From Lachnospiraceae bacterium (lineage in GTDB: Bacteria > Bacillota > Clostridia > Lachnospirales > Lachnospiraceae), in NCBI GenBank assembly GCA_031272985.1, contig JAISSU010000029.1, positions 272,962 to 336,961 of the forward strand: DNA of 64,000 nt. Reading direction: 5' to 3'. The translations under genes were made by a program, and so were the position numbers. Under the pieces are notes generated by a model. That model did no database searches and was not told the origin of the DNA. It saw only the letters and a list, made by a program, of their open reading frames with translations. Positions 42,144 to 50,372 of this stretch are shown piece by piece. Position 1 is the first letter of the stretch. The number at the start of each line of letters is the position of its first letter.

Positions 42144-43145
42144 GTGAAATCCGATAATTGCACACAGTGTGGAATTTGTACAAAGCACTGCGTATTCTTA
42201 AGTAAATATAACATCAATATCGGGGACACCGAAAAGCTTTATTCATTGGCATACCATTGTTTTCTTTGCGGAACCTGTACGAGAGTTTGCCCTCAGGGCA
42301 TTGACGGGCGGACAATTATTCTAAATATGCGAAGGAAACGTGTAATAGAAAACGGCGGAAAGCCGGATGAGTCGGGCTACGGGTTCTTGCGATTTGAAAA
42401 AGAAAGATATATTTTTCGTAATGCACGTCATATTAACTCACATATCAGGTCAGATGCAGTGCTGTTTCCCGGCTGTAATTTCCTGTCATATTATCCAAAG
42501 ACCCTGAAAGTGCTTTTTGAGAGCTTAAATGAGAAGAAGCCTATGGGAATACTATATGATTGCTGTGGTAAACCAATAGACGATTTGGGCGAAAAGGCTA
42601 AAGCCGATGCGATCGCCTACAGACTAAACGTGACATTGAATGCAGCCGGAGTAAAAGAGATTGTCATGGTTTGCCCGAACTGCATTTCTTTTCTAAAAGA
42701 TAAACTGGATGCCAAAATTGTCAGCGTTTATGCGAAATTGAAGGAACTCGGACCCGAAGATGGTATTGTAAACAGTGAAGTAAATGAGTTTGAAGACGGT
42801 GAAATTAATATATTCCCGCCATGCCCGGATAGAAGAAGTAAAGAATTGCTGAGCGATATCAGTGAATTTTTACCAAAACAATATCGGACTGTGGACGAGG
42901 TTCAGTGCTGCGGCTTTGGAGGTTGTGCGGGCATCAAAGAACCTGGTTTAGCAAAAGCACTTCCGAATAGTATTAAAGAAAAATGCGGGAGCAAAGTCTA
43001 TACTTATTGCGCGACCTGCAGCGGGAGCTTAAAGACTGCCGGCTGCAAAGAGGTTTGGCATGTATTGACAAAAATATTGAAAACAAATGAAGAGCCTGAT
43101 GTAAGGCATTCTTTATTGAACCGACTCTCGGGTATTCTAAAATAA
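42144..43145 (+). CDS. Fe-S oxidoreductase, 2x[4Fe-4S] plus CCG domains (HdrD/GlpC-like)
   Basis: This 333-residue soluble protein has two ferredoxin motifs (CTQCGICTKHC at residues 6-16 and CFLCGTCTRVC at 39-49) and two cysteine-rich CCG-type domains (VLFPGCN, LYDCCGKP, later DEVQCCGFGG and YCATCSGSL). This architecture occurs in heterodisulfide-reductase-like electron carriers, often built next to a radical-SAM or redox enzyme. The GTG at 42144 has GAAGGG upstream; a TTG eight codons earlier is the alternative. In arsenosugar clusters a similar (Fe-S)-binding protein is common and may pass electrons to ArsS or to the AhpD-like protein. Confidence 0.85.
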   Translation: MKSDNCTQCGICTKHCVFLSKYNINIGDTEKLYSLAYHCFLCGTCTRVCPQGIDGRTIILNMRRKRVIENGGKPDESGYGFLRFEKERYIFRNARHINSHIRSDAVLFPGCNFLSYYPKTLKVLFESLNEKKPMGILYDCCGKPIDDLGEKAKADAIAYRLNVTLNAAGVKEIVMVCPNCISFLKDKLDAKIVSVYAKLKELGPEDGIVNSEVNEFEDGEINIFPPCPDRRSKELLSDISEFLPKQYRTVDEVQCCGFGGCAGIKEPGLAKALPNSIKEKCGSKVYTYCATCSGSLKTAGCKEVWHVLTKILKTNEEPDVRHSLLNRLSGILK

Positions 43146-43170
43146 TTATCTGTAATAACAATGACAAAAC

Positions 43171-43214
43171 AAGCAATAACCATGCAATAAATAAGCAATA
43201 GACAAGCGATAAAA
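43171..43214. repeat. Four imperfect 11-bp tandem repeats
   Basis: AAGCAATAACC, ATGCAATAAAT, AAGCAATAGAC and AAGCGATAAAA run head to tail at 43171-43214, 68 bp upstream of the AhpD-like gene. The period is close to one DNA helical turn. Confidence 0.6.
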
Positions 43215-43281
43215 TTTACTACAAATAAAGCAGTAACAAATGAAAGTATGAAGTCGAAAATAAAAAAACGGAGGTATAACG

Positions 43282-43614
43282 ATGGCGACATATTACAATC
43301 CCGAGGATCTCGGAAAATTCGGCACAATTGCTGAGGCGGCACCTGTTTTAGGTGAAAAGTTTTTTGATTATTATGGGGCAGTATTTGCTGAAGGCGAACT
43401 GAGCGCAAAAGAAAAATCCCTTATTGCATTGGCGGTAGCCCATACCGTACAATGTCCATATTGCATTGACGCTTATACGCATGATTGTTTAGATAAGGGA
43501 GCGAGCGAAGCGCAAATGACAGAAGCAATCCATGTGGCGGTGGCTATTCGCGGAGGGGCGTCACTCGTACACGGAATGCAAATGAAAAATATAGTCAAAC
43601 AATTGGAGCTTTAG
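43282..43614 (+). CDS. AhpD-like protein of arsenosugar biosynthesis type
   Basis: This 110-residue carboxymuconolactone-decarboxylase/AhpD-fold protein has the redox motif AHTVQCPYCIDAYTHDC (His54, Cys58, Cys61, Cys69) and helical segments LSAKEKSLIALAVA and AIHVAVAIRGGASLVHGMQM. It matches the 'arsenosugar biosynthesis-associated peroxidase-like' group, which is almost always adjacent to arsS. A GGAGG site lies 8 bp before the ATG. The gene ends 5 bp before arsS, so they are co-translated. Confidence 0.9.
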   Translation: MATYYNPEDLGKFGTIAEAAPVLGEKFFDYYGAVFAEGELSAKEKSLIALAVAHTVQCPYCIDAYTHDCLDKGASEAQMTEAIHVAVAIRGGASLVHGMQMKNIVKQLEL

Positions 43615-43619
43615 TAAAT

Positions 43620-44582
43620 ATGGCGGTTGGAACAACAGGAAATGTGCCTTTTGAAGAAAGAGTGAATGAGCAAGATAAGTATACGGCAAGCGAGCTTTCC
43701 GTGCTGCAGATGAACTTAGGAAGAGTGTGCAATCTAAGTTGCAAACACTGTCATATGGAAGCAGGACCGGCGCGGTCAGAGGTAATGAAAAGACCGGTTA
43801 TGGAGAGCGCACTGTTACTTTACAAGAAATATGGGTTTTCCACCATAGACATTACCGGCGGCGCGCCAGAAATGAACCCTGATTTTTCGTGGTTTTTAGA
43901 TGAGGCATGTAAGATTTGTCAGCATGTGATTGTTCGAACAAATTTAGTTATCCTCGGTGAAAAACCATACGACTTGCTGATTCGGACTTACGCGAAGAAT
44001 AAAGTCGAGCTTGTTTGTTCACTGCCGCATTATCTAAGCGAGCCGGTGGACAGAGTCAGGGGCGAGGGCACGTTTGAGAAGGCAATCGAAATATTGAAAA
44101 AGCTGAACGCCGTAGGATACGGGATAAATGAAGAACTTATTTTAGATATGGTCTATAATCCGGCCGGAGCCTTTTTTGCGCCTCCTCAGGGTGTGCTGGA
44201 AAAGGAATATAAAGAAAAACTGAAGGACGAATACGGGATCAGTTTTAATCAGTTATTTGTGATTACCAATAATCCCGTGGGACGTTTTGGAAACTTCCTT
44301 ATGCGAACCGGAAATTACGAATCGTATTTGGGGAGGTTGGAAGCGGCATTTAATGAGAAGACACTGCCCAATATGATGTGCAGATTTCAGCTCTCGGTAG
44401 GGTATGACGGAAAGCTCTATGATTGCGATTTTAATCAGGCGGCCAATCTTACGATAAAAACCGGCGAGACAATCTTTGACCTATTGAAAAAAGAATACGA
44501 ACCAAGAGAAATAAGATTCGGTCAGCATTGTTACGCCTGTACTGCGGGACAAGGCAGCAGTTGCGGCGGAGCGACGGATTAG
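43620..44582 (+). CDS. arsS: Arsenosugar biosynthesis radical SAM protein ArsS
   Basis: This 320-residue radical-SAM enzyme has the cluster motif CNLSCKHC (Cys37, Cys41, Cys44), the glycine-rich IDITGGAPEMNP and the C-terminal DUF3641 region with DCDFNQAANL and HCYACTAGQGSSCGG. ArsS joins a 5'-deoxyadenosyl group to dimethylated arsenic, making the arsenosugar precursor. It sits between the AhpD-like gene and the arsenosugar glycosyltransferase gene, the classical order. No arsM methyltransferase gene is present in the window, so methylated arsenic would have to come from elsewhere, or the substrate differs. Confidence 0.9.
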   Translation: MAVGTTGNVPFEERVNEQDKYTASELSVLQMNLGRVCNLSCKHCHMEAGPARSEVMKRPVMESALLLYKKYGFSTIDITGGAPEMNPDFSWFLDEACKICQHVIVRTNLVILGEKPYDLLIRTYAKNKVELVCSLPHYLSEPVDRVRGEGTFEKAIEILKKLNAVGYGINEELILDMVYNPAGAFFAPPQGVLEKEYKEKLKDEYGISFNQLFVITNNPVGRFGNFLMRTGNYESYLGRLEAAFNEKTLPNMMCRFQLSVGYDGKLYDCDFNQAANLTIKTGETIFDLLKKEYEPREIRFGQHCYACTAGQGSSCGGATD

Positions 44583-44585
44583 TCA

Positions 44586-46010
44586 ATGAAAACTGCGATT
44601 ATTCTCTTTACCAGAATACCAATACCCGGTAGAACAAAGACGAGGATGCAGCCTTTCCTTTCCGGGAACGAGTGCGCAAAGCTTCATAAGGCCCTCTTAA
44701 AAGATATTATTACGCAGTGCGATAAAACAAAATCAGACACTTACATTTATTATGCCAATGACGGGGCCGCTTTTTCTTCAGATAATCGGGGCGAAGAATT
44801 GCGGCCCGTATTTTCGATTTTGGGCGAGGACAGGATTTATCAAGCACAAAATGGCGAATCGCTCGGCGATAGGATGAACAATGCTATAACGGATGTTCTG
44901 AAAAAAGGGTATTGGGCGTGCATTGTAATAGGTTCTGATGTGCCCGGAATAAGTGCGCATGATATTAAACTGGCATTTCGCCTCTTAAATTCCAAGGATG
45001 TAGTGATAGGACCCGCAGACGATGGCGGCTATTATTTGATTGGAATGAAAAAGCCGCACCCGCCCCTTTTTGAAGGTCATACATATGGGCATGGTAATGT
45101 TCTTAGAGAGGTTGTTATAAGTGCCCAACAAGCGTATCTTAGCATAGATTTTTTACGAAAACTTTCGGATTTGGATATCCCAGGTGATATAAAGAAATTT
45201 CTGAATAACAAGTCGTATATCGCGAAATCATATAGTTCCAAACCCGGCCTTTTAGAGTCTCATAGTGCGATATATACAAAGAATTTCCTTAATGATATAG
45301 AAGAAATTCGAAAAGGAGAAAGGGTTATAGGAACGATTAGCATTATTATTCCTGTATATAACGAAGTTAAAAATGTCGAAAAGTTAATGCCAATGCTTCA
45401 AAACTTATCAGGAGTGCAAGAGATAATATTCGCTGATGGCGGTAGCACTGATGGGACGGTAGAGTTGATTCATAATAAACTAAAACTTAAAAATGTACCA
45501 AAATTTCTGCTTGCCAGTTCGGAAAAAGGACGCGGACCGCAACAAAATGCGGGTGTTTTAGAGAGTACCGGGGATATACTGTTTTTCCTTCATTGCGACA
45601 GTATCCTTCCTAGAAATGCAGCTGCGCAGATATATAAAGTGATGCGTAAATATAAGGTTGGCGGTTTCGGCATTAGATTTGATTCCGATAATATCTTAAT
45701 GAAAATTATTGCGTTGCTGTCTAATTTAAGAATTTCAATGCGAAACATAATATTCGGCGACCAAGGCATATTCATTGAGAGAAAGCTGTTCTTCGAAATG
45801 GGAGGATTTCCGGAAATTCCTTTTATGGAGGACTATCAATTATCTCTTAACCTGAAAAAAGCCGGGATAAAAATCGGCATGACAAAATCAAGGATAATTA
45901 CGTCGGCAAGGAGGTACCCAGAGGACGCAGGGGGGATCTTGAAGCATTCTTTTTGGTTATTTAGGTTAAGGAGGATGTATAGGAACGGAAACCTGCGCAC
46001 GAGTTGTTGA
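44586..46010 (+). CDS. Fused arsenosugar-type glycosyltransferase (DUF2064 + GT2)
   Basis: This 474-residue protein fuses two domains usually found as separate genes. Residues 1-215 are a TIGR04282/DUF2064 GT-A-like domain (TAIILFTRIPIPGRTKTRMQ, GPADDGGYYLIGMKKPH). From about residue 250 there is a TIGR04283-type family-2 glycosyltransferase (ISIIIPVYNEVKNVEKLMP, FADGGSTDGTVELI, SEKGRGPQQNAGV, FFLHCDSILP, GGFPEIPFMEDYQLSL). It starts 3 bp after arsS and should complete the sugar moiety. The fusion strengthens the view that both domains act in one pathway. Confidence 0.88.
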   Translation: MKTAIILFTRIPIPGRTKTRMQPFLSGNECAKLHKALLKDIITQCDKTKSDTYIYYANDGAAFSSDNRGEELRPVFSILGEDRIYQAQNGESLGDRMNNAITDVLKKGYWACIVIGSDVPGISAHDIKLAFRLLNSKDVVIGPADDGGYYLIGMKKPHPPLFEGHTYGHGNVLREVVISAQQAYLSIDFLRKLSDLDIPGDIKKFLNNKSYIAKSYSSKPGLLESHSAIYTKNFLNDIEEIRKGERVIGTISIIIPVYNEVKNVEKLMPMLQNLSGVQEIIFADGGSTDGTVELIHNKLKLKNVPKFLLASSEKGRGPQQNAGVLESTGDILFFLHCDSILPRNAAAQIYKVMRKYKVGGFGIRFDSDNILMKIIALLSNLRISMRNIIFGDQGIFIERKLFFEMGGFPEIPFMEDYQLSLNLKKAGIKIGMTKSRIITSARRYPEDAGGILKHSFWLFRLRRMYRNGNLRTSC

Positions 46011-46455
46011 TAACCGAGCGAAATAATGTGACTGTGGGTTTTGGATGTTTATGCATCTTTGTTAATAATAACTAAATTTCTTTTCCGATTTTCTACTTTT
46101 GGGCAGGTGTGCAGCATATAGAAATGTCTTGACAATAAAGGGCTGTCCATGTATTCTGATAGTAACTGAAGAACGTTCTTACGAAGTTGTTTTACCTTAT
46201 TGGACTTTGTGTGGTGAGGTAGGCAAATTGAAGGCTATATTCAATAGCTTGATGTAGCTTACCTGGAAGCATTGATTGCGTTGACGGCGAGTCCTGGCTT
46301 AGTTGTTATGTATTCTTGTACAAAAGCGTATGAGAGATTCAAAACTGAAGCTGGGCTTTTTTAATTCAATAAATTCTTAGATTGAATTGAGATTAGAAAC
46401 ACTGCAATAAACTGGCTTGTAATAACGGCTTGAATAATATTAAGGAGGTGATTTA
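46011..46455 (+). other. Intergenic region and leader upstream of the hydantoinase block
   Basis: No gene was seen in this 445-bp gap. A consensus promoter (46129-46157) would give a leader of about 290 nt. The leader has a nested stem: GGTAGGC (46218-46224) pairs with GCTTACC (46257-46263) around GGCTAT/ATAGCT (46233-46249). Downstream, AAGC-TGG-GCTT with a T-run (46348-46362) looks like a weak terminator. I could not match it to a known riboswitch class; in particular the purine riboswitch core is absent. Confidence 0.45.
46129..46157 (+). promoter_or_regulatory. Consensus promoter of the hydantoinase block
   Basis: TTGACA (46129-46134), 17-bp spacer, TATTCT (46152-46157). It is the best promoter seen upstream of the eleven-gene block. 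Confidence 0.65.
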
Positions 46456-48522
46456 ATGCGCTATCGAATTGGCGTAGACATCGGAGGTACATTCACCGAT
46501 TGTGTTGTTATCAGCGAAGACGGCGCTATTCACACATTTAAGGAACTGTCGACCCCGGAGGATCAATCAATTGGGCTTTACAATGTTATTAAGAAAGCGG
46601 CTGAATTCTTCGACATGGGATTGTCTGATTTTTTGGACGGGGCAGACCTTTTTGCGCATGGTACTACAGTAGCTACCAATACACTATTAACAGGTACGGG
46701 AGCTAAAACCGGTCTTATTTTGACTAAAGGATTTAGGGATACTCTGGAAATGCGAAGAGCCCATAAGGACAATATTTGGGATCTGTTTCTTTATACTCCT
46801 GCACCGCTGGTTCCTCGCTATCTCAGAAGGGGAGTAACCGAGCGACTGGATTATCAGGGCAAGGAAGTGACCGCGCTTGATGAAGATGAAGTCGTTGAAA
46901 TATGTAATGACTTCAAAAAAGAGGGTGTTACCGCGGTAGCTATCTGCACATTGTTTTCATATCTTAATTCGGACCATGAGAAAAGAATACGTGACATAGT
47001 TGCCAGAGAAATGCCGGATGTATTTGTTTCATATTCGAGTGAGGTCCTGCCTCAGATTCGCGAGTATGAGCGTCAGTCTACGACGGTCTCTAATGCTTAC
47101 GTAGGACCGAAACTAACGGTTTATCTTAAAAATCTTGAAGAAAAACTTAAAAACGATGGTCTTAAAAAGGCATTCTATGTGGTAGCTTCAAACGGCGGTA
47201 TGATGACTGCCGATACCGCTATTCGTCATGCTTCAGCCACATTGCTTTCCGGACCCGCAGCAGGCGCTACAGGCGCTGTATTCTTTGCGGGACTAACAGG
47301 AATGCGTAATTTAATACTGATGGACATGGGCGGTACTTCGTTTGATGTTTCGCTCATTAATGATGGTGAGATTTCACTATCGACCGAAGGTGAAATTGCA
47401 GGGTACCGCGTCGCGAAACCTATGATTGATATTCATACAATCGGGGCAGGCGGAGGTTCCGTTGCCTGGATTGATAAATGGGGCATGCTAAATGTCGGTC
47501 CCGAATCAGCATATTCCTATCCGGGTCCTGTTTGTTATGACAGAGGCGGCGAGAAACCCGCAGTTACCGATGCTAATCTCCTCCTCGGATATTTGAATAA
47601 AGACTTTTTCCTCGGCGGAGAAATGAAGATCAATTACGATAAATGCTATGCAATGATGAAAGAAAAAATAGCAGATAAATTAGGCATGAGTGTTGAAAAG
47701 GCAGCATCCGGAATCTTCCGTATTGTGAATCAAAACATGGCGGACGCCACAAAGGTCGTTTCGGTTCAGAAAGGTTATGATCCGAGAGAATTCGCGCTGG
47801 TGAGCGCCGGTGGAGCCTGCTCAATACATGCTTGTAAGATAGCTGAAGAAGTCGGGGCACGTGTAGTTGTGGTTCCGATGGCGGCATCCGTATTTTGCGC
47901 GCTTGGTATGTTGGAATCCGATATCAGACTTGATAATGTCAGAAGTTTCGGCGGGGTTATTCCCGGACTTGATCTTACTGCGTTTAATGATGTCATTGCA
48001 GACACAGAGAAAACGGCTATGGCAGAGCTTTTGGATGAGGGTGTATTGCAGGAAGATGTTTCACTTGAGAGATACTTGGACATCCGCTATGTGGGCCAGC
48101 ACCATGAGGTCACGGTACCCATGCCTTGCAATTGTCAGATTACCGAAGAACACCTCGAAGAAATAGCCCAGACCTTCCATAAGGCCCATGAGAGGCTGTA
48201 TAGCTATTGCACTCCCGAGACTCCTATCGAAATCATTAACTTAAGAGTCACCGGCGTAGGCCATGTAAAAAAGACAACTTTGGAGAAGCAGGGTAGTGGA
48301 GAAGGCAGCGTGGCCGATGCCATTAAGAACGAACGTGAGCTTTATTTTGAGGAGTATGAGGATTGGCGCAAAGTGCCGGTTTACGACAGAGGAAAACTCT
48401 ATCCATCTCATGTAATAGAGGGACCGGCAGTTATTGAAGAGCGTATTACTACCATAATCGTTCACCCGAATTGGAATGCGCGTATCGACGAATTCGGCAA
48501 TGTTGTAATGGAGGTGAAATGA
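46456..48522 (+). CDS. hyuA: ATP-dependent hydantoinase/oxoprolinase subunit A
   Basis: This 688-residue protein has the acetate/sugar-kinase-type phosphate site MRYRIGVDIGGTFTDCVVIS, the second ATP-binding segment LILMDMGGTSFDVSLI (about residue 280) and the IDIHTIGAGGGSVAWID block of HyuA. HyuA with HyuB hydrolyses hydantoins or 5-oxoproline at the cost of ATP (N-methylhydantoinase, 5-oxoprolinase) and related complexes carboxylate ketones. AAGGAGGTG lies 6 bp before the ATG. It opens the catabolic block and its stop overlaps hyuB. With transcarbamylase and carbamate kinase downstream, ring opening of a hydantoin-type intermediate is the preferred reading. Confidence 0.9.
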   Translation: MRYRIGVDIGGTFTDCVVISEDGAIHTFKELSTPEDQSIGLYNVIKKAAEFFDMGLSDFLDGADLFAHGTTVATNTLLTGTGAKTGLILTKGFRDTLEMRRAHKDNIWDLFLYTPAPLVPRYLRRGVTERLDYQGKEVTALDEDEVVEICNDFKKEGVTAVAICTLFSYLNSDHEKRIRDIVAREMPDVFVSYSSEVLPQIREYERQSTTVSNAYVGPKLTVYLKNLEEKLKNDGLKKAFYVVASNGGMMTADTAIRHASATLLSGPAAGATGAVFFAGLTGMRNLILMDMGGTSFDVSLINDGEISLSTEGEIAGYRVAKPMIDIHTIGAGGGSVAWIDKWGMLNVGPESAYSYPGPVCYDRGGEKPAVTDANLLLGYLNKDFFLGGEMKINYDKCYAMMKEKIADKLGMSVEKAASGIFRIVNQNMADATKVVSVQKGYDPREFALVSAGGACSIHACKIAEEVGARVVVVPMAASVFCALGMLESDIRLDNVRSFGGVIPGLDLTAFNDVIADTEKTAMAELLDEGVLQEDVSLERYLDIRYVGQHHEVTVPMPCNCQITEEHLEEIAQTFHKAHERLYSYCTPETPIEIINLRVTGVGHVKKTTLEKQGSGEGSVADAIKNERELYFEEYEDWRKVPVYDRGKLYPSHVIEGPAVIEERITTIIVHPNWNARIDEFGNVVMEVK

Positions 48523-50291
48523 TGAGTCAGACAGCCACAACTGAAATAAGAAAAAAAGAATTTGACGGGGCAAAAGATCCTATTACATTTGCCGTTATCT
48601 ATAATCGTCTCCTAACTGTTAATCGTGAAATGGGTATTACTATGATTAATACGTCCATCTCGCCGATATTTGCGGAAGTTCATGATTTTTCTTGCGCAAT
48701 CTGCGACTGGGACTGCCGCATCGTTTCACAGGTGGATGGTGTTCCTTCGCATACCGCTTCCGCAATGGAATCGGTTAAGGCGGTTGTTAAGTATTTCGGA
48801 GACGATATTCATCCCGGCGATGTTTTCGTGCTTAATGATCCGTATATGGGCGGCACTCATTTGCAGGATGTTACTATTATGAAGCCGGTATTTTTCAATG
48901 GTCGGATGCAGTTTATTGCTATTAATCGTGCGCATCATGGTGATGTGGGCGGAATGGAACCCGGCTCTTATTGCCCGTCGGCTACAGAACTTTTCCATGA
49001 AGGCGTACGCATACCGCCTCTTAGAATCTATAAGGACAATCAACCGATTGACGATGTTATCAATATGATACGTATTAACACTCGTATGCCGGATGACATC
49101 TGGGTAGATATGAAGGCGCAGGTGGCTTCATGCAGCGTTGGTGAGAAACGAATCCTTGAAATGATGGAGAAATACGGCGAGGAAAAGACCCGTGAAACCA
49201 TTGAGGACATTCATCTCTATGCCGAGAAGAGAATGCGCGATGAGATATTGAGATTACCTGATGGAGTTTACAAAGGCGAGGCGACACTGGATTCCGACGG
49301 TTTAAGCGATGAACCTTTGCATATTAAGGTTACGATTACTATTAAGGGCGAGGATGCCTATGTGGATTTCGAAGGAAGCAGTCCGCAGTGCGCCGGACCT
49401 TCTAATTCGCCCATTGCTAATACTGCGACTTGCGTTTATGTGGCATTTTTAACCACAGTTACCACACCGGATATTCCGCATAATGAAGGTGTATACAGAC
49501 CGATTCATATAACCGCCCCCGAGGGCAGTGTGGTGAATTCCGATTTTCCCGCCCCGGTTGCTTATTGCACTTTGGATACGGCTTGCGCAATTTTGGAAGC
49601 ATGCTGGATGGCTTTGGCTGATATTTTGCCTGACCGCGTTCCTTCAGGTTGGAATCGCTGGAACGGACCGACTATCACAGGAGTGGATCCCAGAAATGAT
49701 AACTTTTACGTTATGTTTGGGTTTAATGGTTTTGGTGGTGCAGGCGGAGCTAAAGGCGCAGACGGACGTCCGTACATTGGAGACGGTATAGACTTAGGCG
49801 GACTCATTGCTCCTAATATTGAGACTAATGAAGTAGATTATCCGCATCTTACGGAATTCAATGAATTCACAACGGATTCCTGCGGAGCGGGTGAATACCG
49901 CGGAGGAAACGGGGCAAAATACAGAATTCGTTTTTACGACAAATCGGCGACGGATCTGGTTATGTTCGGCGACGGACGCATTAACGCTCCGTACGGACTA
50001 TTCGGAGGACAGCCCGGCAGCTGCAATATGGCTTATATTAATGAGGGCGAGGAAGGCGAACAATTGTTGCCAGCAAAAGGCGCAGTGTCTTTACCCGATG
50101 GCGGCACATTTACTTCCTATCCTTCAGGCGGCGGCGGATGGGGCGATCCCAAGAAACGCGATATAGAGGCTGTTCGCATGGATGCAAAGAACGGATATAT
50201 ATCAAAAGAGGCGGCAAGGGATATTTACGGTGTAGCCTTGGATGATTCCTATAATATTGATGAAGCTACTTCAAAAGCGCTGAGGGGTTAA
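48522..50291 (+). CDS. hyuB: ATP-dependent hydantoinase/oxoprolinase subunit B
   Basis: This 589-residue protein of the HyuB family has DPITFAVIYNRLLTVNREMG near the start, HPGDVFVLNDPYMGGTHLQD, INRAHHGDVGGMEPGSYCPS and the late SCGAGEYRGGNGAKYRIRFY and PSGGGGWGDPKKRD motifs. It supplies the metal-binding hydrolytic half of the complex. The GGAGGTG inside the end of hyuA best fits the second of two adjacent ATGs (48522); 48519 is the alternative. A perfect palindrome spans its stop codon. Confidence 0.92.
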   Translation: MSQTATTEIRKKEFDGAKDPITFAVIYNRLLTVNREMGITMINTSISPIFAEVHDFSCAICDWDCRIVSQVDGVPSHTASAMESVKAVVKYFGDDIHPGDVFVLNDPYMGGTHLQDVTIMKPVFFNGRMQFIAINRAHHGDVGGMEPGSYCPSATELFHEGVRIPPLRIYKDNQPIDDVINMIRINTRMPDDIWVDMKAQVASCSVGEKRILEMMEKYGEEKTRETIEDIHLYAEKRMRDEILRLPDGVYKGEATLDSDGLSDEPLHIKVTITIKGEDAYVDFEGSSPQCAGPSNSPIANTATCVYVAFLTTVTTPDIPHNEGVYRPIHITAPEGSVVNSDFPAPVAYCTLDTACAILEACWMALADILPDRVPSGWNRWNGPTITGVDPRNDNFYVMFGFNGFGGAGGAKGADGRPYIGDGIDLGGLIAPNIETNEVDYPHLTEFNEFTTDSCGAGEYRGGNGAKYRIRFYDKSATDLVMFGDGRINAPYGLFGGQPGSCNMAYINEGEEGEQLLPAKGAVSLPDGGTFTSYPSGGGGWGDPKKRDIEAVRMDAKNGYISKEAARDIYGVALDDSYNIDEATSKALRG

Positions 50292-50303
50292 TATTAACCC
50301 CTC
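50282..50303. repeat. Perfect 22-bp palindrome over the hyuB stop codon
   Basis: GAGGGGTTAAT (50282-50292) is followed at once by its exact complement ATTAACCCCTC (50293-50303), with no central spacer. The hyuB stop TAA is at 50289-50291. A second weaker repeat, AACCGG/CCGGTT, lies at 50316-50340. It may be a regulator site, a processing site or a partial terminator. Confidence 0.7.
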
Positions 50304-50372
50304 GGCACCCCAAAAACCGGATTGGTTGACCGACCGGTTAACGGGGAACATTACAGGTATACGGAGGCAGAT

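Noticed and set aside
46165..46455. Purine riboswitch before the hydantoinase block
   Set aside because: The conserved purine riboswitch core and kissing loops are absent.
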